From assembly GCF_001540865.1 (NCBI RefSeq), contig NC_033631.1, forward strand, positions 2,892,222-2,956,221: a DNA stretch of 64,000 nt, read 5' to 3'. Source of the stretch: Ananas comosus. Its lineage: Eukaryota; Streptophyta; Magnoliopsida; Poales; Bromeliaceae. Made by a program: the position numbers and the translations under genes. Below, one piece after another: positions 42,311-55,000 of this stretch. Below the pieces are notes generated by a model. That model made no database searches. It saw only the letters and a program-made list of their open reading frames with translations, and was not told the origin of the DNA. Every line of letters starts with the position of its first letter. Positions within the stretch are counted from its first letter, which is position 1.

Positions 42311-44975
42311 TGTAATATACCGAAAATTCGAAAAATAAATATCGAACTTTAGTCAAATTGACCAAAGTTCGAGGACGGTACACTTCGGAAAGTCCGAAGG
42401 TGTTAAAATGATTAAAAGTGAGTTACGGGAGGTTTTCGAGAGCTATAGAATCAAAACCTGCATTCTGCAGTTTTGAGCTCTCGGGGACCGGTCCCTGGTG
42501 GGAGAGACCGGTCCTCGAACGCGTGTGAATTGAGACAGCCGAAAAATCGGCTAAGTCCTGAGAAACTAGCTCTCGGGAACCGGTCCCTGCCCGAGAGACT
42601 GGTCCCTGAGAAACCGGTCCCCCAAAGAGAGACCAGTTGCCCTGCGCGCAGCAGCTCTGGCTGCGCGGGGAGATCCTTCGGGAACCGGTCCCTGAAGAAG
42701 AGACTGGTCCCCGGCTGAGCGAACTGCCCAGTTCGGGCAGTGTAATGAGATAAAAGATGAGGGACTTATCTGCAAAAATGCATTATGTGGGTCATGTTTA
42801 GGGCTGAGAGAGTCTCTCCCTCTCATTCCCTCACACCCAAACTCATCCCTCTCTCTCTCTCTCTCTCTCTAGAAGACAAAGAAGGAGAAGAAGAAGACAA
42901 GGAAAGAGAGGAAAAGAAGGAGAAGAAAAAGGAGAAGAAGAAGAGGAAGTGAAGAAACTCCCTCTCCCTCATCTCTAGCTTGGAAAGAGAAAGCTTACAA
43001 GGTAAGCTTTGAACCCTAATCATGTTAAAACCCTAAAATGGGAACTAGGTGACCTAGAAATGGTTTTTATGGAGCATTTTGAGTCTTTGAAGCTTTTCTT
43101 TTGCTTCATTTGAGATCAAGACCATGGGTTTAGTGTTGGAGGTGAAGCTTGAAGGAGAGCTTCATCACCTCTCATGGTGAAATCCAAACTAGGGTTTGGA
43201 GTGAGCTAGAAATGGTTCTAATGGACCTTTTAGAGTAGAATGAAGCTACTTTTGCTTCCCAATGAGATCAAACCCTAGGTTTTGTATATGTATTGGAGCT
43301 AGGGCACCAAATTGGGGCTTTTGCTCATGGGGATTTCTTAGTGCAATTGACCCTCTAGAAATCTAATTGGGGGTATTTCCGACGCGTTGGTGCGCTCGGA
43401 TTTACGTTACGAAAAGCCGATGTAAAGATATGGGCAAAATGGCCTAAGTTGGCTTCGTTTTGCCGCAGGGGAAGAACGAGGAGTCTATAAATCCCAAGAA
43501 AATCGTCGGAGCACCTAAAGAGACCTACAAGGTGGGTGGTGCTTCTCAAACTCATTGAACTTCCCTCTATGCCTAATGTGTGATTCATTTGAACATGTAT
43601 ATATGTTGTTGCATGCATATTAGGGTAAAGTAATGATGAAAATGTAATGTTGCATGATTGTGAGTACAACTTGCATAATATGATGAATGAGAACTATGTA
43701 AATGTCGAAAACCCTATGTGTATGCATGAGAGAAAAGTGAGCACCCAAAGTGAGCAAAAGAACAGAGTGACACAATGACATAGATCGAGTGGCATTCGAT
43801 AAAGCTAATGTGAAATGACACTAGAGATAGTGTGAGGTAAAGAACCAATGTAATGTAAAGAATGATGAAAATGATCATGAGTAAGATTAAAGTAAAGTGG
43901 GGCAATAAGAACAAGAATTGTAACGAATAAGAATGCTAGAGTTAGCAAGAGTAGAGAAATGTAAAGAATGTGATTGCATGAGTTTGCAACATAAAGTGAT
44001 GAAAGAACACTAGAGCTAGTGTAAAGTCAAGATTGAACTTATAAATCCTTTGAGTTAAGGATATGATCATACTTGCTATGAGTTCCGTGCTCGAGGGCGG
44101 TCGCTCCCCCTCGGGCGATGCGCTCCGGAGTTATGCATCACGGGTTGGAGTAAACCCGAAGGACGGTCCTAGCGGGTGAGTTCCTGCGATGATGGACTTA
44201 ATGTGAAGCAAGTTAATGTGGCGAAACCCCCGGGTTAGCCTTGAGATTAAAGAATAAAGAACAAAGAACAAAGAACAAAGAGTAAAGTGAAAAGAACAAA
44301 GAACTTGCATAATCTGCATATGTTAATGTTGAGCATATTCCTTGCTTTTGTTCAGGCATATTAGCATCATGTTGTAGATTGGTTACTATATTTCAGCTTA
44401 TCCTTTCTATTATGCCTGAGTTAGTCCTAGTGGGAAAGTCGGTGATGTTGAGGCCGAACCCACTGGAAACTTTGTTGTAGTTCTCACCCCACTATTTCCA
44501 CAAAGCCGGGGCCGAGCGAGCCGGCGAGCGACCGAGGTAAAGGCATCGCGCCTTAGACAGAGGCCACCAGAGTTGAGTTGGGTTTACATTTTGTTAGTAG
44601 CTACCCTATGTTCATTTTTTGTATTTGATGACTAGTAATGTAAAGAAAAGAATGTAATGTGTATTTTGAGGTAAATGTGATGTAAGAAGGAAATGATGAA
44701 ATGACATGTAAGGAATTCGAAAATGAACAAGATGAATGCAATGTATATGATAAAAAACGAATCATAGTGCAAATGAATGTTTAGTTTTCCTTTCTTTCAC
44801 TAATGGCTATTGCTTACCCTCGTGTAGGCCGTTTGTGTATGTTTCCGCTAGTGCATTTCTTGTTTGAATTTGTACATGTGATGAGCCTTGGGCGGATAGG
44901 GGAAACTCTGTCCATTCGGCGTCTGTTTGACGTGCTCGGGTCGGGCCAAATTGGTATCGGTCCCCGGGCGTGACA
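42311..44975 (+). mobile_element. Second forward solo LTR nested in the element B 5' LTR
   Basis: It begins TGTAATATACCGAAAATTCG and ends CCCGGGCGTGACA, 2,665 bp, flanked by TATAC (42306-42310 and 44976-44980). It belongs to the same LTR family as element B but in the opposite orientation. ACCGGT motifs lie at 42487-42706, a GAAGAA tract at 42872-42950, CAAGGTAAGCTTTG near 43000, and the CTTACCCTCGTGTAGGCCGT segment near 44812. The paralogous sequence at 21455 lacks the insert. Confidence 0.92.
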
Positions 44976-46879
44976 TATACAAATGCAGTTAATATGCCTG
45001 AACAATGCTATCAATAAGATGCTCAATATAAATTCATGAAGAATGCATGGTCGATATTCTTTGTTCTTTGTTTTTTCGTTCAATTTCAAGGCTCACCCGG
45101 GGGTATCGCCTCATTAACTCACCAACTCAAAATCCATGATTGTGGGCCCTCAGCTTTCTCCCACTAGGACCGTCCTCTGAGTAACTCAACCCAGTGATGA
45201 CAAAATCCGAAGCGCATCGCCCGAGGGGGAGCGACCACCCTCGAGCAAGGACTTATAGCGAGTATGATCAATCCTTAACTCTAAGGATATTCAGTTCAAT
45301 CTGTCCCTTAACTCTAAGGAATTATGCACAAATGACCCTTAGCTCTAAGGTTGAATGTCATTGTGTCAATCTCATGTTCTTTGCAGTCTTTATCTTTAAC
45401 CATGTCAATACACTAACTCTAGTGTTCTTTACATTCTTTACTTTCATCATGTCTTTACACTAACTCTAGTATTCTTTATGCCACACATTTAATGCTATCT
45501 CTAGCCATTGTTCATTATGCCACATTTTGTTGCTAACTCTAGCAATTGTCATTCTTTGTACCACATTTGTTCTCTTTGATGCCACACACTAGTTCTAGTG
45601 TTCTCTACGTTAATCTTTATACGAACTATAGCTTTCATTCTCACATTTCATTATCCTCATGTCATATGTCACTTGTTCTTTAACTTTACTAAGATCTTAT
45701 CATCATACATCCACATATAGGGTTATTACATTTCTTATTGGTTCTCAACCATCATGATGCATTTGAACTCACAAAATGTAAACATCCACATTATTATCAT
45801 CTCATTACCCTAATCATGCATGCAACAATTATATATGCATGCTCAAGAAGTGACACATTAGACATAAAGAAAATTCTAACAAGTTTGGAGAGCACCACCC
45901 ACTTTGTAGGCTTTCTTAGGTGCTATGGTGATTTTCTTGAAATTTTTAGACTCTTAGTTTGTCACCTACGGCAAAACAAAGCCATATCAGGCCATTTTGC
46001 TCATAACTTTACATAGGCTTTTCGTAACGTTAAACTGAGCGCACCAACGCGTCGGAAATACCCCCAATTAGGTTTCTAGAGGGTCAATTTCACTTTGAAA
46101 CCCTCACAAGCAAAAGCCCCAAATTTAGGTGCCCTAGCTTCACATATACCAAATCTAGATTTTTGATCTCAAAGATAAGCAAAAGAAAGCTTAATCTACT
46201 CTAGAGGTTCCATAAAAACTATTCTTAGCTCAATCCAAATTCTAGTTTGGATTCTACCATCAGAAGGGTTGAAGCTCACCTCTAAGCTTCACCACATATA
46301 CCCAATCCATGATTTTGATGTCTTAAGGAAGCAAAAGATAACTCCAAATACTCTAGGGATCTCATGAAAACCATCCTTAGGGAAATCGAAACCCTAGCTT
46401 AAGTTCTACCATGAGAGGAGATGAAAGCTTACCTTGTAAGCTCTCCTTTGTTGCTCCAAAGGGGAAGAAGAGGAAGTAGCTCTACTCCTTAGCTTCTTCT
46501 TTACCTTCTACTCCTTCTCCTTCTTCTTCTTTTCCTTCCTTTTTTGTCTTCTCCTCCTTAGGTCTAGAAAGAGAAAGAGAGAGAAGAGTGCAAGGGTGTG
46601 AGAGGGAGAGAATGAGAGAAATATCTCATATCCTCTCATACTTAGCCCTATTGATTGCATAATTGCAGTTAAGCCCCTCAACTTTTATCTTATTACACTG
46701 CTATGATTGGGCAGATTTCGTGTTCGGGGACCAGTCTCCCTGATATGGGACCGGTCTGAGAGAGCTCTCCCGCGGGCAGCCAGGGCCCCCGCGCGATGCA
46801 ACCGGTCTCTCCCAAAGGGACCGGTCTCTCGGGGATCGGTCTCTCCCCGCAAGGACCGGTTCCCGAGAGCTGGTTTTCT
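44976..46879 (-). mobile_element. Element B 5' LTR, third piece (truncated)
   Basis: It matches 21455-23276 and then 33862-33930 of the 3' LTR without interruption. In particular it crosses the site where element A sits in the other LTR (CCCGCGCGATGCAACCGG near 46790). The match stops after GCTGGTTTTCT at about 46879, so roughly the first 290 bp of this LTR are deleted. Confidence 0.88.
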
Positions 46880-47190
46880 GGGCAATGCCCGCGCAGTCGG
46901 GCTAGGTATTACTTGTGTGGCCAGGAGGGCCACTTCCAGTCGGACTGCCTGAGGGGATCTGTTCCAGCGCCGTCATCAGCATCGGCACCAGCGTCACCGG
47001 GTCCCAGCCAGGGGACGCCTTCTGCTCACTACCAGGCTGGGCGGCCACCTGTCCAGAGACAGACGGAGGGGTCACGACAGGCCCCAAGCGGGCGCATGTA
47101 TGCGGCCCAGACTGAGGAGGCGGCAGCAACTGAGTTTGTGGCTGCAGCTACCATTATATTATTATGGCATTCGAGTTTATGCATTTTATG
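46880..47190 (+). pseudogene. Ty3/gypsy gag zinc-knuckle fragment (element C)
   Basis: In one frame the sequence reads ARYYLCGQEGHFQSDCLRG, a CX2CX4HX4C-like knuckle in which the first cysteine is a tyrosine (YYLCGQEGHFQSDC), followed by a serine/proline/alanine-rich stretch and SGRMYAAQTEE. This is the usual passage from gag to protease in plant chromoviruses. It probably continues the gag at 20259-20858, with some sequence lost between them when element B's right end was deleted. After about 47145 the similarity fades. Confidence 0.7.
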
Positions 47191-48014
47191 ATTGAGATGT
47201 TTGCATCATTTGCATACCTTGATCGGCTGTTTGCCGAATTGTTTAGCATTGATCCTTTTTTCGATGCATGATCAGATGATCGGGTGTGTCGTCTTGAACA
47301 CCCTACCTTGTGAGAGGGTTTTGTGCGCCAACAAATGGATTGGCCTTACTTGGTGTAGAGTTTTGTGGGGTACCTTGTACCTCTGGTCTTGCGAGCTGAC
47401 TTGACTCGCCTTGAGATTTTGAGCACGAAATAGTGCATTTTGAGGATTTATTTTCGTTGGTTGTGTTGACTATCCCCTTACCTAAAATCGGGTAATTACT
47501 AGGGAGGATAGTATTTGCGGCTCGTTAGAGCATGTCGCGTAGGACAACGACATCGGGTGTTGCTTGGGGGACGACCCGTGCCTGAACCATTTGTGGACTG
47601 TGGAGCCTGGGCCCTTGGGGCGGGCGCAGTCAGCTGTGAGTGACAGCGGCTCAATACCTGCGGGTAGGGAAGAGATTTTGGTCAGGACAGTAGTTCGAGC
47701 TTAGACCCGGGTGCATAGAATGCCACGTGTTGGATCATGGATACCCATGTGGAATCTGAGGATAATGCTCTTTGAAGGACTGAAGGTGGAGATGTGCCGG
47801 AGTGTGCCATCTCACAGCAGAACTAAAGTCCCTGTGGAATTAGAGCACTCACGATGGAGCGATGCACCTGTGATATTGCTTCTAAGCAATGCCGGTGATT
47901 GAATCGGAGTGTGCTCCCTTGGGAGAAGTATGCTAATGTCCTCAATGGCTCGATAGATCGAGTTGAGGTGTGATTGAAGTTTCGAGGACGAAACTCTTTT
48001 TAAGGGGTGAAGAA
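47191..48014 (+). other. Non-coding remainder of element C's internal region with polypurine tract
   Basis: No RT or integrase motif can be read, so most of pol is missing. The last part, AGTTTCGAGGACGAAACTC then TTTTTAAGGGGTGAAGAA, is the typical junction before a 3' LTR: the CGAGGACGAAA motif followed by the polypurine tract. Frames at 47192-47404 and 47711-47902 have no recognisable features. Confidence 0.65.
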
Positions 48015-51000
48015 TATAGCATACCGGATTTTTAATAAAAGTGAATATAAATAAAAATAGTGTGAGATACTATTTTTATTGGATTTAGAGAAGTAAAATA
48101 TAAGTCGGGATCGACTCGTGCGGAAATCGGAGTGAAAATAGAAGATTGAGAATTTTCTGTGAGAGACGGGGCTGATATTTTAGTAGAAAATGTACAGTGT
48201 CAGAAAATTTCAAAAATCTGAAAATATGTTAGGATTATTTTTATGAGGTTAGATTTAAAGTTTCATGTCGATCCGACACCCGGAAGATGAAAAATAAAAT
48301 CTGACTGCTATCTGTTAGAGATTACAGTTCGGTTGAGCTTTCGGTGACCAAACATGGTCGTAACGGAAAGATTTAAATATCTTTCGTCAAGTTAAGGAAA
48401 ACCAAGCCTGACTGTCAAATTTGAGCTCAATCAGACATTCAGAAGGGCTCCAGCAAAAAATGTCAGTTTGTATCTGCTAAATTACTATTGTGAATAGTAT
48501 TTTGGGGTGTTGACTATAAATAGAAGCTACTAGGTTTCTTCTTCTTCACAGCCAACAGCATCACCCTCACACACACACGTTTAGAGAGGGAGAGAGAGAA
48601 ACCCTCCTTTCTCTCTCTAAATATCTTCCTTATCTCTCTAAATCTCTCGCTCAAATTTGCGGCGTTGGCGGAGAGCAAGCTTGTGAACGCGTTGGAAGCG
48701 ACAAATTGAGCTTTCGTGCGCCCGTTAGAGCGGTGTGCTTCCGTCTCGGCATTCACATTCTGGTAAGCTTTTGGAATTGGGCTAATTCCTTTATCCTTAG
48801 TGTTCTAGTAGCCTCTATTGTGATGATTAGCATATTTTCTCCATTTAATTTGGTTTATTTGGAGTGTATGTATATGCTAGGGCTTTAATGGTAGAATTTT
48901 AGAGCTTCAATTATATGCTTTAGGAATAGGTTTAGAGGACTCCCTAGATGCTAATAATGTTAATTGCATGAATCAAGTTCCAATTTGGTTATTTCTTGCA
49001 ATAGTAGCATGTTAAGGCTCAAAAATGGGGTTTTGCAATATGTAGAGGTTTGATCTAATTTGAACCTATTCAAACCTAATTGTTAGGTATACGAACGCGC
49101 TGGCGAAGTCGGTTCGGCGATACGACGAGGCTACGCGGAGATATTGAAGAAAAGGACGATTTCGGTACAGATTGCCGCAGCTCGCGGTGTAAGCTTCCTA
49201 AAATCACGAAACCGGAATCGTAGCATCGTGACATCACCTAAAGTCTTGGAGCTAAGAGAGTCGTGGGCACGAACGGTCGTGTGGAGCTCTCGGTGGGTTT
49301 GACTTCGCTACAAATGAGAAAATCTCATTTATGTAGATTTAAGTATTGTAAAATAGAAAATCACGCATTTTCATGATAGATGCATTATTTGTGAATTTTA
49401 GAATGCTTGAAATGCTTATATTATATACAATGTATTTTCGGACCTCTATGTAGTAGAGAGCTTGCATGTGAGACTTATGCATGGGTTTAGCATTCTAATT
49501 GGGACTGGAATCATATTTCATATAGTAGATATGACAAATATAATATGCCTTGGACATAAATCTCATTTGGACATAGGAGAATATATTAGGCCATAAAGTG
49601 GCTTTGGTCTTGAATAACTTGTGAGTTATGGAGCTAATGTCGTAATGCGACATCGGGCTTGAGCTATAAATGAGCCTAGCAAAGTAATGCCATAGAGAGG
49701 CATTAGACTTGAATGATATGTGAATTGCATGTGCAAGTTAATATTATGAGAATTATGCTAAGTTGGTAGTTGCATTGGAAAGTGTATGCATGTAGCATTA
49801 TGAGAACTATGCTAAGTTGATAGTTGCATATGAGCGCATTGAAACCATATGCTAGTGGATAGATGCATGTTAATATTTATTTGCATTGTGGAATACATGC
49901 TAGGTACATATTAGCAATATGAGATCATGCTAGAGAGCATGCGTATTAACTTATTATTGATAGGGTAAGCTAATGTCATAAAGAGGCATTGGGCTTGGAA
50001 TTGGTATATTAAGCTAATGTCATAAAGCGACATTGAGCTTGGGACATGTATGAACCTAGTAAATAATACCATAAAGAGGCATGAAAATTGGAACATGCTT
50101 GGATATAGTGATGTTCTAGTGTCCTAAAGAGGCACTAGACTTAGTGAATGTTGGAACTTCACTTTGAGACATAGAACTAGACCGTTGGGTTGCTAGTGGA
50201 TATTACCATGTTAGAGACATGATGATTGAGTACTTGAGACGATGACTACGCTTGCTTGCCATTTGTGCTCATTCGCACATGCTTGTGAGGGTCGCTCCCT
50301 ACAAGCCGGCACTCCGGAGTTATCCTTTGCGACGCAGTTCGCGCGTGCGGGATTGAGAAGCCTACGGGGGCCTAGAGGGTTAGACTCATTCCTCGAGTGG
50401 GAATGCTGGAGCTACCACTGGCACGTAGGCGGCACAAGCTAGACTACACTTGTGTAGGTTCTAAAACAAGATTGAACAATAACATTAAACCGGTATATGA
50501 CAATCACTACTAGATAGGCTTAGTAGTTGGTTTACTTGGACATGCTTTTAGCATAGTATTGGACATTTGGACATGTAGTATACGTGATAGTATTACTTAT
50601 TGCATCATAGCATTCTTGGTAGCCATGATAGAACATAGTATGTATGTATTAGCATATTGGATCAGGATAGAGTAGATGTACATCATGTTGACATCATGTA
50701 TGCTTGTGGCATAGTAGAATAGCATTTCATTATATGCTTTTACTTTCCGCAGTTATTTTTCGTTACTCTCTTATCTGCTCATGTTTTGGGCCTAGTGGTG
50801 CAGTTCTCACACCCCCCTATTTTATGTTTTCATTCAGAGCCTTCCACTTCGGTAGAGGCTCGGGATCGCGGGGAAGGAATCGCCTCGAGCTAGCTAGCGA
50901 GGGATTGGTTGATAGGTGGTCTACCTCTCTTTTGTTTCTTTTTGGAGAGGTTGAGAGACTTGTACCATTTTGTAGAGACCATCCACTATTTGTATCTTGA

Positions 51001-51218
51001 GACTTATAATGTACCACTTTACATTTTACTTTAGCAGTCTAGCTTCTGTGGTTTCTACTAGTTGATAGAACCTAGCTGTATACTTGCTCTGATATCTCTA
51101 GATATTCTCTATTTATTGTTCTCTTATTCGCTATCGTTGTAGACGCCTTATATGTGCAGGCATATGGCGGGTCTGGGCACGCACAGGGCGGGCCTATGCC
51201 GGGTCTCGGGGCGTAACA
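48015..51218 (+). mobile_element. Element C 3' LTR (longest complete forward LTR)
   Basis: It begins TATAGCATACCGG directly after the polypurine tract and ends GGTCTCGGGGCGTAACA (one change from GCGTGACA), 3,204 bp. It contains a TATA box near 48514, a CT-rich leader, TGGTAAGCTTTTGG near 48760, the GGCGAAGTCGGTTCGGC block near 49101, and CTTGTGAGGGTCGCTCCCTA at 50283. No ACCGGT array is seen here, unlike the other LTRs. It abuts the internal region of element E at 51219. Confidence 0.82.
48514..48523 (+). promoter_or_regulatory. TATA box of the element C LTR
   Basis: CTATAAATAG, about 500 bp into the LTR, is followed within 20-50 bp by a CT-rich stretch with CTTCTTCTTCACAGCC, a usual context for plant transcription starts. 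Transcription would run into the element. Confidence 0.6.
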
Positions 51219-51965
51219 TTCATATCGAATTTCATGAACTCCAAATGGCCGAATATCACCATCAATTCTATATTCCTCCCCATCTTTTATATATTTCAGG
51301 CACTGATGAAAGGTAGACGGAACTATGTGATATTTATGCAATGAAGGCCATCCTAACAATGCCTTATAGGAGGAATCTGCATTGATAACATAAAATTTTG
51401 CCTCAGTTTGCAGCTTCCCAAACCTTATCGGAAGGATAATAGACCCAAGGGCCTTTTGATTGTGTTGGTTGAACCCCTGAATTACAACCTTTTCTGAGTT
51501 TAAATAGCCAACGTCCATTGCCAGACTCTTCAAGGTTCTTAAAGTCATTAGGTTCACAGACGACCCAGGGTCAATTAGAATTCGATTCATTCTTTCTCCA
51601 TCACTTGCGCCAGTTACATATGATGGCCGATTATGATGTGTTGTTCCCATCAGTAAATCCTTCTCTGTAAAGGTGATATTGGCGATGTGGACGAGGTATA
51701 ATGCCTCCTTCATGCTTGTCTCAGTGAAGTATGCATGAAAGGGCACAGGATTTTGGAGAGCATAGATCAACACTTCTCTGTGTTCTTTGGACATCATGAG
51801 GGCGTCATAAACACTCAGAAGTGCTGGTACTTTTCGTAGATGAGAGAGTACATTATACTCTATTCTTGTCAGCTTTGCTTGATTTGAAGAAGTTGGAAGT
51901 TCTTTGCTGACTAGAACTTCTCTATCTCTCTCCTTTTGAACTGGTTCTTGCCTTTCTGGTAGCAC
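51219..51965 (-). pseudogene. Aspartic protease region of element E (Tat/Ogre-like)
   Basis: The minus-strand frame encodes a region with RILIDPGSSVNLMTLRTLKS (a retropepsin-like D-x-G-S-S motif, here DPGSS), then VVIQGFNQHNQKALGSIILP and ALLGWPSLHKYHIVPSTFHQ. This layout, with GxILP and LLGRxWLHxxxxVPST-like elements, is typical of the protease of plant Tat/Athila/Ogre elements. The frame runs into the neighbouring LTR at 51219, so the reverse transcriptase that should follow is missing. Confidence 0.72.
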
Positions 51966-52058
51966 TTTTCCAGATCTTAATTTTATTTGTAGGGCATCTC
52001 CTTCATCATTCTCCGAATCAGTACTGATGTCAACTGCCCTACATATCTCATTTCGAGT

Positions 52059-52839
52059 TTACTTTGAGCTCTCACCTTCTTGAGAGCGGAGCATATCTAT
52101 TATCATCCTTGTTTGAGAGCTCATATTTTCCACTGCAGTAGCAACACAGTCTAGATTTAACTTTAAAGAATGGACGTCTAGCTGCAGCCTCTTTACATCA
52201 TTTCCTACTTCCAATATACAAGTCTCCATTCTTTTTAATTCTTGATTTTGGGAGGGAGGTTCGTATGCTAACCATGCACTGTCACCTTCTTCATTTACCA
52301 CTACTGGTTGTTTACTTTTCCGTCTCCGTTTGTTAACAGATTCCTCAGAGTGATCTTCAGAGATAGTGATTACTCTACAAGACTCTCTACTGAGAGCTTT
52401 CTCCTCCAGCTCTTTTAGATGTTGGCAATTTATGTAAGAATGGCCATTAGCTCCGCAAAAGTTACAGATAATAGGCTCATTCTCATCATATGGTAGATAT
52501 GTTCTCGGGGGTCTTGTGCTCCTTGTGACTTGATTCTTCTTGAAGCCTTTACTGGTCGAGGGTTGTATTTGATCTTTCTTTGTATTTAGGTTATGCCCCC
52601 ACTCCTGATGGCCCGGAGATATCGGAGTCGCGTTTCTCTTTGCTCCCTTTTCTAAACCTTCTTCATACCTCGGTCTTCAATGAGCGGAGCTTTTCCTTTT
52701 CCTTCGTAAACTTGCACATCTTGGTGCCGTGACCTTTCTGCTACTTTCTCGTCATCGATCATGATCCTCAGAGGCTTTTTCTTTTTCTCCATAATCGAGT
52801 CTTTCTTTTGATCATCAGTCGACTGGTGCCAGCTGGGGT
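52059..52839 (-). pseudogene. Element E gag C-terminal part with zinc knuckle
   Basis: Open pieces in more than one frame. At 52466-52425 the sequence encodes CNFCGANGHSYINC, a CX2CX4HX4C zinc knuckle, followed by an acidic/basic linker (HLKELEEKALSRESCRV). At 52301-52059 a predicted coiled-coil stretch reads MVNEEGDSAWLAYEPPSQNQ..., then ELKRMETCILEVGNDVKRLQ. Frame shifts separate these from the gag upstream. A knuckle between gag and protease fits the retrotransposon order. Confidence 0.6.
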
Positions 52840-54966
52840 TTAAAATTTGATTGTTTTTACTCTTTCGAGACAATTGTTGTTTCTCCCTTCGAATTCTCCT
52901 ACAATTCTCAAGTTCTGAGAAGATACATTCTCTGTTGCTTGCTCCTGACTGGTATCGGGGGTCATCATCCTTTCAATGCGCTCTATCACCTTTTGTAGAT
53001 GGTTGTTTCTGGGTGGTGGCCGAACTCGTCGAGGGGCTGGGGCCATCAACCGTAACACCTGCTCAATCCTTGCTTCAAGCCCGATCACCATCTTCGCTAT
53101 CTCTTTTTGTTCGACTCTTATATTAAAGAGCTCCTTGTTGACCGAGTCTAGTCTATAGTTCGTAACCCTTTGTGCATATGCAATTGAACCTTGCTCCTCT
53201 TTTTTCTTTCTTTCTAATTTTTGCCAAAATTCTTTCTCGCTATCGCCTTCTTCAGCATCAACATCGGTATTGTCTTCTAATGCGGAAGTGAACTCATCTT
53301 CACTGTCCACATTATAAGTTAAGGTGGTTCTGCAAACTTTTGTGCATACTTCTCGCCAGAAATCCTCCGCCTCCTCATAGATCTCCTTCTCTATCTCTTC
53401 AAATTCGTTTTCCAAATTTATATAGACCTTTTTATTGGGTGAAAGGGAAGGCTCAACATATTTTCTAAATCTGACACCCTCATCAATCTTTCGTATTAGG
53501 ATGGTCGTGCCGTCCATTGCTCCGACTACGAAGTCCTTGATTAAAACTGTCTCTCTTTCTTTCTGTATGTAGTCTTCTAGGGAGTCAATGTACTCTTCAA
53601 GCTTCGTCTTCTTAGACTCGTACGGCTCCGGATCTACAGGCCTTTTAATCTTCTTTTTCTTGATTACTTTCCGATTAGATAGAGTAGGAGGATTGTATGG
53701 TTTGGAAGATGATGAAGGCTGATCCTCTAGTGGCATTGGTTGCACTTTTGGATTCAATAGGCCTCGCCATATAATTCCTGGGGTTTCTTTCAATTGTTTG
53801 AGCATTTTTCGAGTCTTCTTAGTCAAAAAGGTGTTCCAAAACTCAGAAGGAAAAGAGTTATCGAACCCTACTGTTTATTCGGTCCCTACACTAATTGCAT
53901 TGGTTTCTTCCACTTGTGGATCCATGAGGACAGAACGTGATAGTGTAATAGCACCAATTTTATATTGCTTCTCAACCCAGTCTTTAAACACCCAGCAATC
54001 TTCAATAGGGTGACTGACCATTCTGTGATAGAGATAATAATTTGTGTCATCGGTTTTGCTGACATCTTCTGGCCTCTTTGGCTCCGGTAGCTACAGGCCA
54101 CTTTTAATAGCATCATTGAATATTTTCTTCACTTTGTCTTTTTTAAAGGAGTATATTTTATTCTTTCTCTCCTCTATAGTCATTCTATAGTTATCTCCGC
54201 CTAGCGTTGGCTTGGATGTCGGCCCAACTGAAACAGTGGACCTTTTTCCTTTTTCTACATTGTTGGCATAAGCTGTCCTTGAACGGATGGCTTTGGTTTC
54301 GGCTTTCTTTCCATCTTCCCTCCGAGGTCTAGAAGGATAGAAACCTATCGAAATTTGAGGGTCAGTTTTTTCTAACTTTGAGACATTCAGTATGAGATCC
54401 TGAAACGTAGTACAACTGATGGTACAAAGGAACGGGGCCATCCAGTTGTCTACATTCCCTTTAAGCAGCTCCACCGCTTGAGATTGCTCTAGGGTTGTAT
54501 CACACTTTATACTCAAATTTCGCCATCGAGTTATGTAGTCTAGCATTGACTCATGTTTCTTTCTTTTAGTAGCTGCCAGATCGGCTATTGAAATTTTAGC
54601 GCTAATTGTAGCGAATTTTGCTCAGAAAGCATTCTCCATTTCACTCCAAGTTTTGATTGAATCATCTTCGAGAGAATAATACCAGTCAAAAGCTATCCTG
54701 GTCAAGCTCTGAGGGAACTGACGTAACAATAATGCATTGTTGCCCCTAGTGTTACCACACGTGGCTTTGAAATGTGCCAAATGTTGGTCCGGGTTGCCTA
54801 CCCCATTAAATTGTTTGAATTTAGGAATGACATACCCTAAAGGGAAGAGTATATCATCATATTCTACAGGGTATGGGTGCCCCCTTCCTTTCTGTTTGGG
54901 TATCGACCCTGCCATTGACTCTTTCAGTTGAAGAGCAATGAGTTCTGATATTTCATCTCTGGTCAT
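52840..54966 (-). pseudogene. Element E gag polyprotein (Tat/Ogre-like) with three in-frame stops
   Basis: A single minus-strand frame is open for about 2.1 kb apart from a TGA near 54622, a TAG at 54091 and a TAA near 53877. It begins MTRDEISELIALQLKESMAG and encodes the gag capsid domain (LGYVIPKFKQFNGVGNPDQH, ALLLRQFPQSLTRIAFDWYY), then SMLDYITRWRNLSIKCD and LILNVSKLEKTDPQIS. Next comes NYYLYHRMVSHPIEDCWVFK (a segment typical of Tat elements) and a long charged region rich in E and K with PFAM-unknown character (EEYIDSLEDYIQKERE, NEFEEIEKEIYEEAEDFWRE). It ends with a likely coiled coil. The length and the extra charged region are Ogre-like. Inactive. Confidence 0.75.
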
Positions 54967-55000
54967 ATTATGAGTATCTTTCTAGATGCGAGGTGTTGTA

